Shown one piece after another: positions 46,431 to 57,581 of a DNA stretch of 64,000 nt. The position numbers and the translations under genes are program-made. The DNA lies in the NCBI GenBank assembly GCA_025558075.1, contig JAHLKF010000011.1, positions 1-64,000 on the forward strand, in the 5' to 3' direction. The stretch's first letter is position 1, and each line of letters opens with the position of its first letter. Below the pieces are notes generated by a model, which saw only the letters and a list, made by a program, of their open reading frames with translations, did not search any database and was not told the DNA's origin. This DNA is from Gaertneriomyces semiglobifer. Taxonomy: Eukaryota > Chytridiomycota > Chytridiomycetes > Spizellomycetales > Spizellomycetaceae.

Positions 46431-49400
46431 ATGGCAGAGCTCCATGACACGTCCGACTCTTACCTGCGACACAGAACGCCTGCATCACGGAATGTTGATG
46501 GGGACGGCATTGATAGTGTGGCCGGTGCCCCCGTCATAAGGGAAAAGGTCATTCCTATTACTCCCGTCGTCGGATTAACCGCTGGCGATATCCTGTTGTC
46601 CACTCCCGGTTCCGAAGTGCCTGGCGAGTTCCCAAGTGGTATGTATTCACGCGTACCTCTCATACTTCAAGCGCAGAGTGTACAATGTTGAATGATCGAG
46701 ACGACGAATTATATGGACATGACAAAAAGGAAGCATACAATCGGGCCCGTAGTGCGAAGCTGAACGAGGCGAGGAGCGACTTTAAAGAAACCTTTACGGT
46801 CGTGGTCAGCAATAACTCAAATGTGCATTTAACTAATTCACATTTTGTCCGCATCAAAAACAGCCGCTGAACTATACGACTACTCCTCGGATGAAGAGCC
46901 AACGCTCCGCGATGTGGCCAAAGAAGCCGCCATCGGTGTACGTGACACGCTCGCCTCTGTTGCCTCCGCTGCATCAAATATGGTAACGGCAACCGTACGG
47001 CGAGTGAGCAACGCAAAACCAGCCGACTTTCTCCAATCAACAATCGAGTCCGCCAAGCCAGTTGTTCAAAGCGCAGCTGTGAACGCCCAGAGCGCCGTCG
47101 AGACAGCAAAGCCTGTTGTTCAATCAACCATCGACTCTGCAAAACCCGTGATTCAGTCAACAGTACAAACCGCAGCAAACACACTGGCCGCTGCGCCATC
47201 CGCCATCCGATCCGTTATTGCTTCCGCTCCCGATGCCACCGCTTCTACAGCTGCTACCGCAAAGGACGCATCCATTGTAGGATCCAATGCTGCCGCGGAC
47301 TCTTACAACTCGGCCTACCAAAATGCCTCCGCCACGACGGCGGCAATTCCTGAGAGAGTAGCCGAAGCGACCGACAGAGTCAAGGACACAGTCGTAACTC
47401 AAACCGCTCCAATTCGTGAGACAACGGCTGAAGCGTACAATGTCGGCTCCAATGCTGCATCGTCCTCTTACAGCAACGCTTACCAAAACGCCGCGGCCAC
47501 CACCGCCGCCATCCCTGAGAAAGTTTCTCATCTTAAGGACACTGCGACACACAAAGTTGCCGACGTTACGTCACAAGTTCAAGAGACTACGCACGCCGTC
47601 ATTGACAGTGTGCTGACCAAAACCGCACCGGTACGGGAGGCGACGGCACACTACGCACATGAAGCGCGTGATCTCGGGGCGTCCACGTTGCAAACCGCAC
47701 GGGACGTGCTTGTGCCTGCTGTAGAAGCAACGCGACATTCCGCTGCTGAATCGTACGTGAACAGTGAGATAAAGACGAGGGAGGTGATTGAGAACGCCGT
47801 CGACAAGGCGGTAGAGTATGGAACGACTGGAAAGGTGCTGGCAGTAGACGCTGCACACAAAGTGGAGGAAGTCACTAGACCCGCGAGGGAGTTAGTTGTG
47901 GAAGGCGTTGAGGCGAGCAAGGAGGCTGCAGCCCATGCGGCGATTGCAACCAAGAATGTTGCCACTCATTCGACTGTCGCCACCAGAGACGCCGTGGTAG
48001 GTGGTACTTCTGCCGTAGCACATGGAGTGTCCAGCGCGGTTGTTGGTGCCAAGAATGTTGCGGTCGCTGGGACACATGCTGTTGCCGAGACAACTGCAAA
48101 TGCTGCAGTTGCTGCGAAGAATGCCGTCGTGAACGCCACTCATGCCGTTGCTGATACAACTGCCAATGTTGCCCATGGAGTTGCCAGTGGAGTTACAAAC
48201 GCTGCGGTTGGAGCGATGAATGCAGTGGTGGGTGGAACTAGCGCTGTTGCCGGTACCGCTGCCAATGCTGCCATCGGAGCGAAGAATGCAGTTGTTGGTG
48301 GAACTAGCGCTGTTGCCGGTACCGCCGCAAACGCTGCTGTCGGTGCGAAGAATGTTGTAGTTGGTGGAACCAGCGCTGTCGCCGGTACCGCTGCAAACGC
48401 TGCCATCGGAGCGAAGAACGTGGTAGTTGGTGGTACGAATGCTGCCGCCAACAGTGCCGCGAACGCTGCGGTTGGCGCTAAGAACGCCGTGGTGAGCGGA
48501 AGCCAAGCTGTTGCAGAGAAAACCACTAGTGCCGCCGCGAATGCGAAGAACGCTGTAGCTGGCACTGCCAGGGAAGCTCAGTCCTACGTAACGCCGGCCA
48601 CAACAACAGAGACCGGTATCCTCTCCAGTGCCAAGAATGCCGCTTCCAACGTCGCCACAAGTGCTTCTAACCTTGCAACCGGAACGGCGAACGCCGCAGC
48701 CAACGCTGCCTCCGCTATTGCGCGCGCTCCTGTTGCCGTCGCGCAAGGGACTTACAATGCTGCCGCCAGCGCGGCCTCAACTGTCGCTCAGATTCCAAGC
48801 ACCGTTGCCAGTGCCCTTTTGCCAGGTTCTCAGGCTCATGCGGAAACCCGCAATGTAACCCCCAGCAATGAGGAATCCGTCGCCGTCCCCTCTTTGGGAG
48901 TACAAGTACCGCTTGACTTTACCCAAGGTTCAGCAACAACCACTGGCCCCGCTGAGATTCGTAACACCCACCTTCCCGAGATCGCCTACGCAATTGAAGT
49001 CGAGCGATCCCGTCGCGACAGACCCGGAGCGACTGGGCGTCAATTCTATGAACACTCGACCCAGGAAGCGAAAGTTTTCGCTGAAGGCATCCGCGCGCAC
49101 CTGGGTGAAAGCGGCGATATTCCAGCGCTCGCTGTACCAAGGCGTGAGTTGATTAGGGAAGCTGAGGAAGTTGAACGCTCAGAACGTGAATTAGCCACGG
49201 GTGTCCAGCGCGGCCTTGCCTCTCAACAGGCACGTGCATTCTTGGAAGGGCTGCAACAAGATTCCAGCACCGAAGGCCGATCGGCCGCAGATATCGCCAA
49301 GTTGCGTCAACTGGATGCCGCAGAGGATTTGGAACGTGAAGCACGCGCCAAAGGCTATTCCGCCGACGCTTCACGCTCAATTGCCAAAATCGTAATTGAG

Positions 49401-50942
49401 GGCATCATGGAAGGTGAATCCGAAGGACACGAAGCCTTGTCCATTGCCCGGCGGGAACTGAGCAGGAACCTCGAAGACCAAGCCCGTCAGGAACGGGAAT
49501 CTTCGCATACCCAGATCCTCGACCAACAAAACGCCGAGAAAGTCGCAAGCATCTTCCAGGCTGGAATTGCCGGATCATCGGCCAACGATGCCGTCGGAAT
49601 TGCAAAACGTGGACAATTGAGTGATGCTGTGGAGAATGAACGTGAAGAACGTATTCATGAAGCGTGGGCTCGTGAACCGCATGCGCATGAGGAGGCCCGC
49701 GTCATTCGCGATGCGTTTGACAAGGATAGTGTTTCCTTGAATCCCGTAAATGAACACAACCTTCCGTACAAGCTCCATGAGACTCGGTCGCTGGAAGAAG
49801 CTGAACGTGCACGCCGTGTTAGAGATGAAGAGCACACCAAAGGAGCAACCGTCGACGCATTAAAGAGTGGATTAGAGATGGCGCATGGTGTGGACTCTGC
49901 CCCAGCTGCCGTGAATGTTGCTGAGCGGGAAGTGCTCAAGTCCGCTGAAGAGGACGAGCGAGATGCTCGCATTTCGGGATCGGAGGCGTTGCGCGCAGCT
50001 GGATCACCGACTACTGCTGCATTCGCTGTTCGTTCGGCCTTGACTCACCCTGCTCAGGACAACACACCGGCTATTAAAGTAGCCCGTGGTATCGCATCGC
50101 ATACAGGTGTCACTGACCCGTTGGAAGGTAGACCGGGAGTGGGAATTACCCCTTCTACTGGAGGTTCCAGCCTCGGCCGCAAACCGACAATAAGTGAACG
50201 TGTGATGAACGTTTTCCAGCAGCTGAAGGGCGAACGCAGGGACAACATTGTACCGGGAAGCGTGGCTTACCAAAACTGGGGCGCGGGTAAACAGCACCTT
50301 GTTTCCGGATCATTGATGGACGACAAAACCACGCAAGATATCCCGTCCATTGATGTCATTTCACCCGCTACACCGCAAGACGAGGTCCTCGATCCGACTT
50401 CAGAACGGGGCGGACGCAGGTCGCCTCCTCCCACCCCCTCCCTCAGATCCGCCGACCAAAACAACCTCACAAGCGCGGAGAACTTTGACAACGCTCCCAT
50501 CGCCCCCGAACGCAACGACTCGATGCACTCAGGCTCACCTGTCGACAGCGATGAGAAAATCATGGACCAAATAGGTCTGACGACCCACAGGCCAAACCCG
50601 TCTCTTGACCCGGGTGCGGTATTGGTGCCGACGCCGGAAGCAACGACGCCTGCTCAACCTCGTCACAAGGACCAACTTTCACCACGTGGATCCGAAGATT
50701 CACATGTTTCGCACGCATCATCGACCTCTTCCCGACGCTTTTCGGACTCTAAACCTTCAAAGCTGCATGGAAGCTTTGAGAAGGTGATTGGAAAGATAGA
50801 GAAGAACCTCGGAAAGGCGATCAGCAGCGAGAAGCTGATTGTAGGAGGACAAGAGCGGATATTGGCGGGTAAAGAAGAAGTAGAGCTGGTCAAGCAGAGG
50901 CGAGCAAGTGGAAGTTCGGCGAGCTTGAGAAGGGAACAGTAA
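46431..50942 (+). CDS. Giant alanine-rich repeat protein, LEA/11-mer-like, unknown function
   Basis: Exons 46431-46638 and 46864-50942 (225-bp intron) give 1,428 residues. After an ordered-looking start and a short acidic motif (YDYSSDEEPTLRD), residues about 80-450 are amphipathic Ala/Thr/Val-rich helices with duplicated NAYQNA-type blocks. Residues about 510-620 consist of tandem 22-residue units (NAAVGAKNAVVGGTSAVAGT plus AA), two 11-mers each, as in group-3 LEA proteins, perilipins and apolipoproteins that coat membranes or lipid. Residues about 765-1150 hold about six diverged 50-60-residue units of pattern A-x2-I-x2-G...AL-x-IA-R-x-L...AE-x2-ER. The tail is disordered and basic. The 225-bp intron contains an open stretch (46677-46751) that could be an alternative exon. 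It has no signal peptide. A role in desiccation or stress protection, or surface coating, is inferred. Confidence 0.75.
48190..48560 (+). repeat. 66-bp in-frame tandem repeat inside the LEA-like gene
   Basis: Coding minisatellite with period 66 bp (22 codons). GGTACCGC recurs at 48252, 48318 and 48384, exactly 66 bp apart, with degenerate copies on both sides. The high identity of the middle units suggests recent expansion by unequal exchange or slippage. Confidence 0.9.
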
Positions 50943-51435
50943 ACAAGACGAAAGAAGAAGTGGGCTGTGTGTAATCGTTTGTCGCAATGCAGTGTTTTTT
51001 TGATGTTCAGCTCAGTGTGGTGTTGACTACTGTTGAGATTGATTCTTGGTTGTTGTTGTTCAGTATTAATACATTTGCGCCTAAAACGAAAGCCCGTCGG
51101 TTCCAATATGCGTTCTGTACCTCACTTCACCACCGTTCGAGCTGGGAAAATCTCTCCTCGCGTAAGCAGGGACCCGCTTCCATCATATTCACAGGTCTCC
51201 CCTCGTCACCATATCCAAACGTCCGCCAGCAGCTCACGGAAAAACAAGCGCTGTTCCAAGAACTTGAACACTCGCTTCACCATGCTGTCACTATGTGTTA
51301 TCAATTACAAGAAGTAACGGCCGACGACGTTCAAGATCAGGAGCAGATTTGCGGAGAAGTGACGAAGGTATCGTAGGCGAACCTTTCAATTCGGGCGGTA
51401 GAAACTGTGCGTACATAGATCCAGAAGGGAGCGTA
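50943..51435. other. Intergenic, AKR7 upstream
   Basis: About 490 bp. A plus-strand open frame (50987-51376) has no family features. An upstream 5' exon for the aldo-keto reductase cannot be excluded. Confidence 0.4.
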
Positions 51436-52814
51436 ATGTCGACGATGGGAAATGGTTTGCGTTCTCGCGTCCATGGCGGGGTGGCGCCAAAGGTTGTATT
51501 GGGAACGATGACTTTTGGAACTGGTCAGTAGGGTGCTTGCCAGCTTAGCGTGATTCTTATTGTAATTTGGTTAAACGGTAATAAAGGGAGTGGAGGACGA
51601 ATCAATGATGTTGAGGATATCAAATCGATATTAAAGCTGTATAGTGAAAAAGGTGGAGAGGAACTGGACACTGCTCGGATGTACTGGTGAGATCATCTCG
51701 TTTTAGCGATTCAGCAGCATTTTGATAACCAATTCATTTGGCTCTTTGCAGTGATGGTAACACGGAGGAGCTCCTCGGCCAGATTCTCCCTTCGCTTCCT
51801 TACCAGTTTAAGGTCGCTACCAAATCGTGTCCCAATCAACCTGGGGACTTTCAACCGTCCAAACTCAAGGAGCAGTTTGCTGCATCTCTTACAGCTCTTC
51901 AATCACAGTGCGTGGACATATTCTACTTGCATTGGCCGGATTTTGAGACACCTCTTGAGGAGACGTTGAAAGCGGTGAACGAGTTGTATAAGGAAGGAAA
52001 ATTTCGAGAGTTAGGATTAAGTAATTACGGTGAGTTCTAGAACCTGCATTCTTTGTGTGAAAGACGGAAATGTATTCAACATTGAGGGGCCACTGTGCAG
52101 CGGCGTGGGAGGTAAACAAGATTCACTGTATATGCAAGTCGAACGGCTACGTCTTGCCAACTGTATATCAGGTGCGCACATGATCTTCCTTGCCGGCTTC
52201 TTCCGTGACGGCTCTCACTTCTCACCCTGCATCAGGGAATGTACAATGCCCTCACACGTGGAGTTGAAGACGAACTCCTCGTGTGTCTCCGTGACCTCGA
52301 TATTCGCTTCTATGCTTACAACCCTTTATGCGGCGGCTTGCTTTCTGGACACTACAAGTTTGAAGAAGACCCCGCAGAAGGCCGATTTAGCCCCTTGCAT
52401 ATCCAAGGGGATCGGTATCGCCAAAGATACTGGAGTTCGGCGTATTTCGAAGCTGTCGAAGGAATCAAGCAGGAGTGCGGCGACTATCACCTGAAAACGT
52501 GGGAAGCCGCGTTGAAGTGGTTGGTCCATCACTCAAAGTTGCGTGGTGATTTAGGAGATGGTACGACGCATTAAGTTCAATATCGGCGTTCCTCTGTCGT
52601 ATTTTCTCACGTGGTACCATTCATCTTGGTCTTGTTTGTTTTAGCAATCATTATTGGTGGGTCTTCACTCGAACATGTCCGCCAAAATCTCGAAGCATGC
52701 GAAAAGGGACCGTTGCCTGTAACGGTGGTTGATGCCTTACATACCGCTTGGGAACGAACCAAATCGGTAGCGCCAAGCTACCATCGAGGCGTGGGGGTTA
52801 GGAGAAAGCAGTAA
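51436..52814 (+). CDS. Aldo-keto reductase, AKR7 (aflatoxin-aldehyde-reductase-like) family
   Basis: Six exons (51436-51523, 51587-51686, 51752-52029, 52101-52171, 52236-52560, 52645-52814) give 343 residues. The NADPH-dependent reductase reduces dialdehydes, succinic semialdehyde and related carbonyls in the cytosol. The catalytic tetrad is visible: Asp and Tyr in ELDTARMYCDGNTEELLG (Tyr), Lys in FKVATKSCP, His in IFYLHWPDFETPL. AKR7 hallmarks follow: GLSNYAAWEV (formed by splicing), SNGYVLPTVYQGMYNALTR, RFYAYNPLCGGLLSGHYKF, and IIGGSSLEHVRQNLEACEKG. Introns are 63-84 bp and phases agree throughout. Confidence 0.95.
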
Positions 52815-53368
52815 GTAGGAGAGCAATGGATAATGAGCTCTTGTAGAGTGGCTTGGTGCGTGTAGGAAGAGCTCTCCATAGCTTACGACATAGCTGACTC
52901 TGTATATCTAAATAGCAGACTGACAGATAGCCGAAAAGATGACAATTCCATGTGCTCCTGTTTTTCTCAAGCGACATATCGATATCCCAAGTCTTTGCGC
53001 ACTGACGGGCGGGATATTGACAGCTTCCCGTTTGCGAAAGTACGTCGTGGATCGGCCCTTGTCTCGCAGCCTTAAAACGCGCTCTCGCTGCCTGCGTTGA
53101 CGTTGAACGGTCAAAGCCATAGCGAGCTTCCAGCACAGCCTTCTGAGAGGTTTCTTGTTGGGAATACCTCTGACAGATCACTCTACCACTCCTCACGCCG
53201 TGGTCATAGTTCTATGAAACCCTTAACCCACCACCCTAACATCGAACCTTCACGGGTCTCGTAAGACGGCGCCGGATAAAAAGGTAGGAGGGGTTTCCTT
53301 AGAGCTTGAACGATTTTCCTACTATATTCACAAACTGCTACTTCTTTGCCAGAGAGACACACAAAGTT
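52815..53368. other. Intergenic, AKR7 3' flank
   Basis: About 550 bp; no gene recognised. Confidence 0.45.
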
Positions 53369-54436
53369 ATGGCAACCAACCAGGCCTGGCGTTCGCCGGT
53401 TGCATCACTAGCGACCAACCCACTCTGGGACGGACCGAACCTACCAGCAGCGCCCAATATCCCTTCTGATGCCGCCAGCCGCCCTTGTTTTAGTCACAAA
53501 TTTGTCGCAGCCTGCCTCAGAGGCACTTGCAGAGCAACGTTTCCCAGCATCTCTCAAGAAAGAGCACAAATAAACCCTGAACGAACTTACTGCGCCGCTC
53601 TCTTGCCAGAATGGGATCCATACTCTCCCCAACAGCCAGGTGATCATGGGACTGCTCTACTCCCGAGCTCCGCTGGGTGGCATGACAACCTCATGCCGCT
53701 CTACGAGGTATTTGTGCGCCAACCAACGCATCCGCCAGGCTGGAAGTACATGGGAACATACAAGTGTGCCAGAATACAAGTCGATGCCCAGCAGTGGTCG
53801 CTATTGCCGCAGGAGACTCGAAATGTATGGACCAAGTGTATTCTGCAGACTTCGTGCGGAATTAGGTTTCTTCGAGCGGCAGGACACGCAAGACCCAAGA
53901 TTCATCAGAATGAATGGCTCCACCGTTTAATAACTGACGGCGCTCTGAGCCTGGCGCGGTTGGCGATGCAGTGTGTCGGCTATAACGACACCTTATACGC
54001 TTCGATGCTGGCTCATGCAACACCGGGGCAACTTGTTGCGTTGTCCAGAGTACAACAATCCGTCATAACGACGACACCGGCTTCGCTAATCTTGGTTCAT
54101 GATCACCAACTGGAACGGTCGTCCTCGCCGTTGGCAGGCACCGATAACGCCACGAATGTCACCGTCGGCGAGCATGGGCATCCGGTGTCCCCGACTCCTT
54201 CCTCTAGCCGTTCTTCACCCACCAGCATGGTAGCGGATCAGGACAATGTTGGCGTTGTGAAGAGTGAGGCTGTGGTCGCAGACAATGAACTTTCCCAGAA
54301 TCACACAGTGCGAAGGGGGAACAGGTCTAAGAGGCCTGCCTCTTTGACATCAATCTCATTGAAATTGACAGTGGACCGGAAAGCGAAGAAAAAGTTGAAG
54401 GGCAAGGGTATAAACGTCCAAATAGCATTCGGCTGA
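53369..54436 (+). CDS. Protein of unknown function, DUF6697-like
   Basis: Single open frame; the ATG at 53369 (MATNQAWRSP) is preferred to one 21 codons upstream because it begins a normal soluble N-terminus. That gives 355 residues. A segment LYEVFVRQPTHPPGWKYMGT followed by YKCARIQVDAQQWSLLPQET and RNVW recalls the DUF6697 domain of basidiomycete proteins (Y-x-G-x-Y-x2-R...W-x2-L); this is a loose motif match. The N-terminal half has several Cys and His. The C-terminal third is Ser/Thr-rich and ends with a basic, nuclear-localisation-like stretch (RRGNRSKRP, DRKAKKKLKGKG), suggesting a nuclear protein. Confidence 0.55.
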   Translation: MATNQAWRSPVASLATNPLWDGPNLPAAPNIPSDAASRPCFSHKFVAACLRGTCRATFPSISQERAQINPERTYCAALLPEWDPYSPQQPGDHGTALLPSSAGWHDNLMPLYEVFVRQPTHPPGWKYMGTYKCARIQVDAQQWSLLPQETRNVWTKCILQTSCGIRFLRAAGHARPKIHQNEWLHRLITDGALSLARLAMQCVGYNDTLYASMLAHATPGQLVALSRVQQSVITTTPASLILVHDHQLERSSSPLAGTDNATNVTVGEHGHPVSPTPSSSRSSPTSMVADQDNVGVVKSEAVVADNELSQNHTVRRGNRSKRPASLTSISLKLTVDRKAKKKLKGKGINVQIAFG

Positions 54437-54678
54437 CGGGGATTCGTGGCTTCCTGCCCATTTTCCTACCGTATTAAAATCTCCTGCGTTGGTCGTCCGT
54501 AAGAGCGAGGATCGCTACTCTGCGGCTTGCTGAATAATACTGTTGAGCACGGGAATGTAAACGAAAAATGCGACCGGTCGGCCCCGAAAGATCACACTGC
54601 GAAATCGAGCGAGATACCAGTCTGAAGAAATGGTGCATTCAGCTAATAAATATACAAAATAAAACGGCCGACATCTTC

Positions 54679-55758
54679 CTAAAACCTCTCCTTCATTCTC
54701 GCGCTAATCGTCCTCAACTGAGAGTAAACCTTGCCGGGTGTGCTACCCAAAATCAAGCTCACAACGGCGTCTCTCGCAACACGAATATTCGCAAAACTTC
54801 CCAAAATGTGAATTTTAGAATCAGCCATCACCACTCTTGTCCGCGACGTGTTCTCAATCGCAAACTTTGTTTTCCCATCTTTTCCCACTATCCGCCCTAT
54901 TGCTCTTGAAAGGTTATCTCCCTGTAACGTCTTTACATCCTTGATTTCAAAAGTCTCAATGTACAAGTCATCCATCCGAAGGAGGGCAATTGCATCATCG
55001 ACTTCGAAACCGAGACAGTATGCTTTGACAAAATCTGCACCCTTTTGAAGAGCGCCTGCGTCCTCTGTGTCATTGGATGTCCGGATTTCGACGGCTTTGG
55101 ACTTTAGGTTCATGCGGACTTGGAGCTTCATGTGTTCGACCAAAGGCGAATAGATTTTTATCCAATCTTTTTGAATTGGTGTGAGACGGTGTGGAGGGAC
55201 GGGGATTCTGCGGGTTTTCATTTCTTGTGACTGGTAAAGTGGACGAAGGTCAGTGTTTGTCACTTTCAACAGCGTGCATCATTATCGCTGGGTTCCGCAT
55301 TTCTCTTTCTCTCCGATGGTCAGTTACATAGATTCTCATCAAAGGAACTTCTGTCTGACCCGTATATGTTCCGGCGTCAGCGAAGTTCCTAACAAGTCAG
55401 GGCTTGACTCTATATGGGCTCATCACTCCATCACCAACAGGACACTCATCTCCCGAGTCCGCCGCCATGCATCCGAACAAGCGATGGGCTCACAAGTACT
55501 CACCATCATTTGCTCAGGTCTCAACTTCTTAAACCTCCGTTTCGTCGCTTGCTCGTCATTGTCAACCTCCATAGTCTCTCCTTCTACAACTTCACTTTGC
55601 GGTGCTGCCTCGATATCCATTGAAATTACATCTGACGATGCCGTCTCAGATGTGCTCTTCTTTGCTTTCTTTGTGCTTCGCCTTCGCTTCAGCTTCTGCT
55701 GCGTCTGTGATGGGGTAGCGGATGACTCAACCGGAGTCTGTTGCTCTTCCGATGACAT
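54679..55758 (-). CDS. PNO1: Pre-rRNA processing protein PNO1/DIM2 (KH domains)
   Basis: Exons 55758-55504 and 55230-54679 (273-bp intron) give 268 residues. PNO1 is a KH-domain factor of pre-40S particles; it binds the 3' end of 18S rRNA, holds the Nob1 cleavage site and recruits the Dim1 methylase. Seen: KTRRIPVPPHRLTPIQKDW, IYSPLVEHMKLQVRMNLKSK, KGADFVKAYCLGFEVDDAI, ALLRMDDLYIETFEIKDVKT, SRAIGRIVGKDGKTKFAIEN (KH GxxG), HILGSFANIRVARDAVVSLI, ending LRTISARMKERF, all family-typical. The N-terminal 90 residues are acidic/basic low-complexity. A triple GGCACAGTC array lies about 165-215 bp upstream of its ATG. Confidence 0.96.
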
Positions 55759-56738
55759 TGTGAAATAGCTCGCTTCTGCTTCTGTGGTTGAATGCCCTCT
55801 CCTTCTTCGCTCTTCTTCAATATAATCGCTGCACCTCTCGTCCTGTTGTAATGCGGTGCTTTGTGCGTGCGTTTGTCAATGAAAAAAGTTCCTCGTCCGC
55901 GAACTGTCCATAAAAAAATATAGGCACAGTCATTTAAAATGTGGCACAGTCTTACTACTACAGGCACAGTCATGAAATAAATACACGAACAGGCGGATCA
56001 TTTGGTCGAAGAACTGCGTTTGATCGAGAAGACCATTACAAGGTTTCTTCAGCGACTGCCTACCTTATGTCGTGCCATCAGCATAGAGCACACGGATTCA
56101 TGAAGCTGGTCTCAATTACATAGCCTTCCCGAGGATGAGATTCTCATCACTGCTTCCGTCCGTGATCCCGGTGCGCGTGGCGACCAAGCGGAACCTCCTT
56201 CCCAATGTTAATGTGGGCGAAAGACGGGAGGTGCCCGCACCGGGAAGGAAGCCCGCCGTACCGAATATCTCGCGTTGTTCATGTCCCACAGCGGGAGATA
56301 TCTGGTGTAAAAGCAGGCCGTATTTCACTGCTTCGTCAGGAACTGCATTTCTGCCTGGAGACGAGAATCTTTGAGTTTAACGTTCGATGTGTGGGGCCCA
56401 GCCACCCCACCAGAATTCCACGACAAATGAGAGCCGAGGGCCTTTAGACAAGACGCAGAGTACGATATGTGGTTTGGAGTGCAGCCTGCTACATCATCCA
56501 ATGCAACCACGCTGTCATTACGCAGATAGACATGCCGACGGCGATCCTTGTACCGAACCATCCTCCGTACGAAACGTTTTTGTGTCAATTCAAGGCTTCT
56601 TCCTCGAAGTCCGTTTTCACATTACGTAATATCTGTGTTACGTAAGCGTGAATTCCGACCGACTTTGACCGACGCGTTGGATGAGACTGTTGCGAGTCTT
56701 TGGAGCAGGGGATCACAGCACACTGGTGGTCAAGTGCA
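55759..56738. other. Intergenic, PNO1 / NME5 divergent flank
   Basis: About 980 bp between two divergent starts. Short open frames at 56135-56374 (plus) and 56325-56588 (minus) have no recognised family. It holds the GGCACAGTC array near PNO1. Confidence 0.45.
55923..55971. promoter_or_regulatory. Three GGCACAGTC copies at exact 20-bp spacing
   Basis: Copies start at 55923, 55943 and 55963. The spacers are AT-rich and differ, so this is not a plain tandem duplication. It sits 165-215 bp upstream of the PNO1 start; a factor-binding array on one DNA face (about two helical turns) is inferred. Confidence 0.5.
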
Positions 56739-57581
56739 ATGGAGTCTCACTTCCTTCTCCTCAAGCCAGATGCGACAAAGCATCAGGACGAAGTATTGTA
56801 TCGCTTGGAACAAGCTGGTTTCAAAATTTTGAGTGTATGTATACAGAATCCCATCTGTTCTCTATAGCTTTGCTAAACGGTTGCCGAATACAGAAAAAGA
56901 ATGTAGAGCTGTCATATGAACAAGCTTCCGAGTTTTATGCTGACTATGCTGAAGACCCTGATTTTGAGGAACTTTTGACTTACATGACGAGGTACGAGGA
57001 GTCACAAACGTCCAAGCAATGGACCGAGTTTGTTCATGCGAACTATCCTAGTGGACCTGTGGTCGCAATATCGATTCAGCATTACGACGTATTCAAACAA
57101 CTGGAAGAACTTGTTGGACCGAGTGATCCTGTCCAAGCAAGGCAGAGTGCACCAGAGAGGTAAGTTAAATATTTACATTACATCAGCTTTTTATGCACTG
57201 CCTAACTCTTGGCTCTCACCAGTTTAAGGGCAAAGTATGGTCAAGACGAACTTCATAACAGCTTTCATGTGAGTGAGCCCAGCAATATTGAGAAAGAAGC
57301 CAGATTTTTTTTCCCCGATGGTAAGTAGTAGCCACATTGTGGCCACCGCTACAAGCAATGGTTAACCCAGTACGTTCTCCTCCCCAGCACCAATGAAAAC
57401 TTTGCCAACCGCCGATGAAGCCAAACTTATCCTTGAGAACCACATATATCCTGTGTTGCTGCAGGGCTTAACACAGTTATGTAAGGAGAAACCAGCGAAT
57501 CCCACGACTTGGCTTGGCCACTGGCTTCTAGAGAACAACCCGAGCAAACCCAAGGTTCAGGAGCCGGAAGCAGTATCTTAA
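56739..57581 (+). CDS. NME5: NME5-type nucleoside diphosphate kinase homologue with Dpy-30 motif (flagellar radial spoke type)
   Basis: Exons 56739-56834, 56894-57159, 57223-57320 and 57388-57581 give 217 residues. The NDK domain begins HFLLLKPDA and continues EQAGFKILSKKNVELSYEQA, SGPVVAISIQHYDVFKQLEE, and ESLRAKYGQDELHNSFHVSE, with a histidine in the active-site position although the usual HGSD reads HVSE. The C-terminus has the Dpy-30 dimerisation helix: AKLILENHIYPVLLQGLTQL then CKEKPANPTTWLGHWLLENN. This domain pair is the NME5/RSP23 architecture, a component of ciliary radial spokes needed for motility; catalytic activity of NME5 in other organisms is doubtful. A nearby ciliary gene at 20.8 kb supports a flagellated life stage. 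Confidence 0.92.

Noticed and set aside
48190..48560. CRISPR-like array
   Set aside because: The 66-bp repeats are contiguous, in frame and coding; no spacers, and the genome is eukaryotic.
47892..48746. 284-codon minus-strand frame across the LEA repeats
   Set aside because: Repeat-driven antisense frame, no family features.
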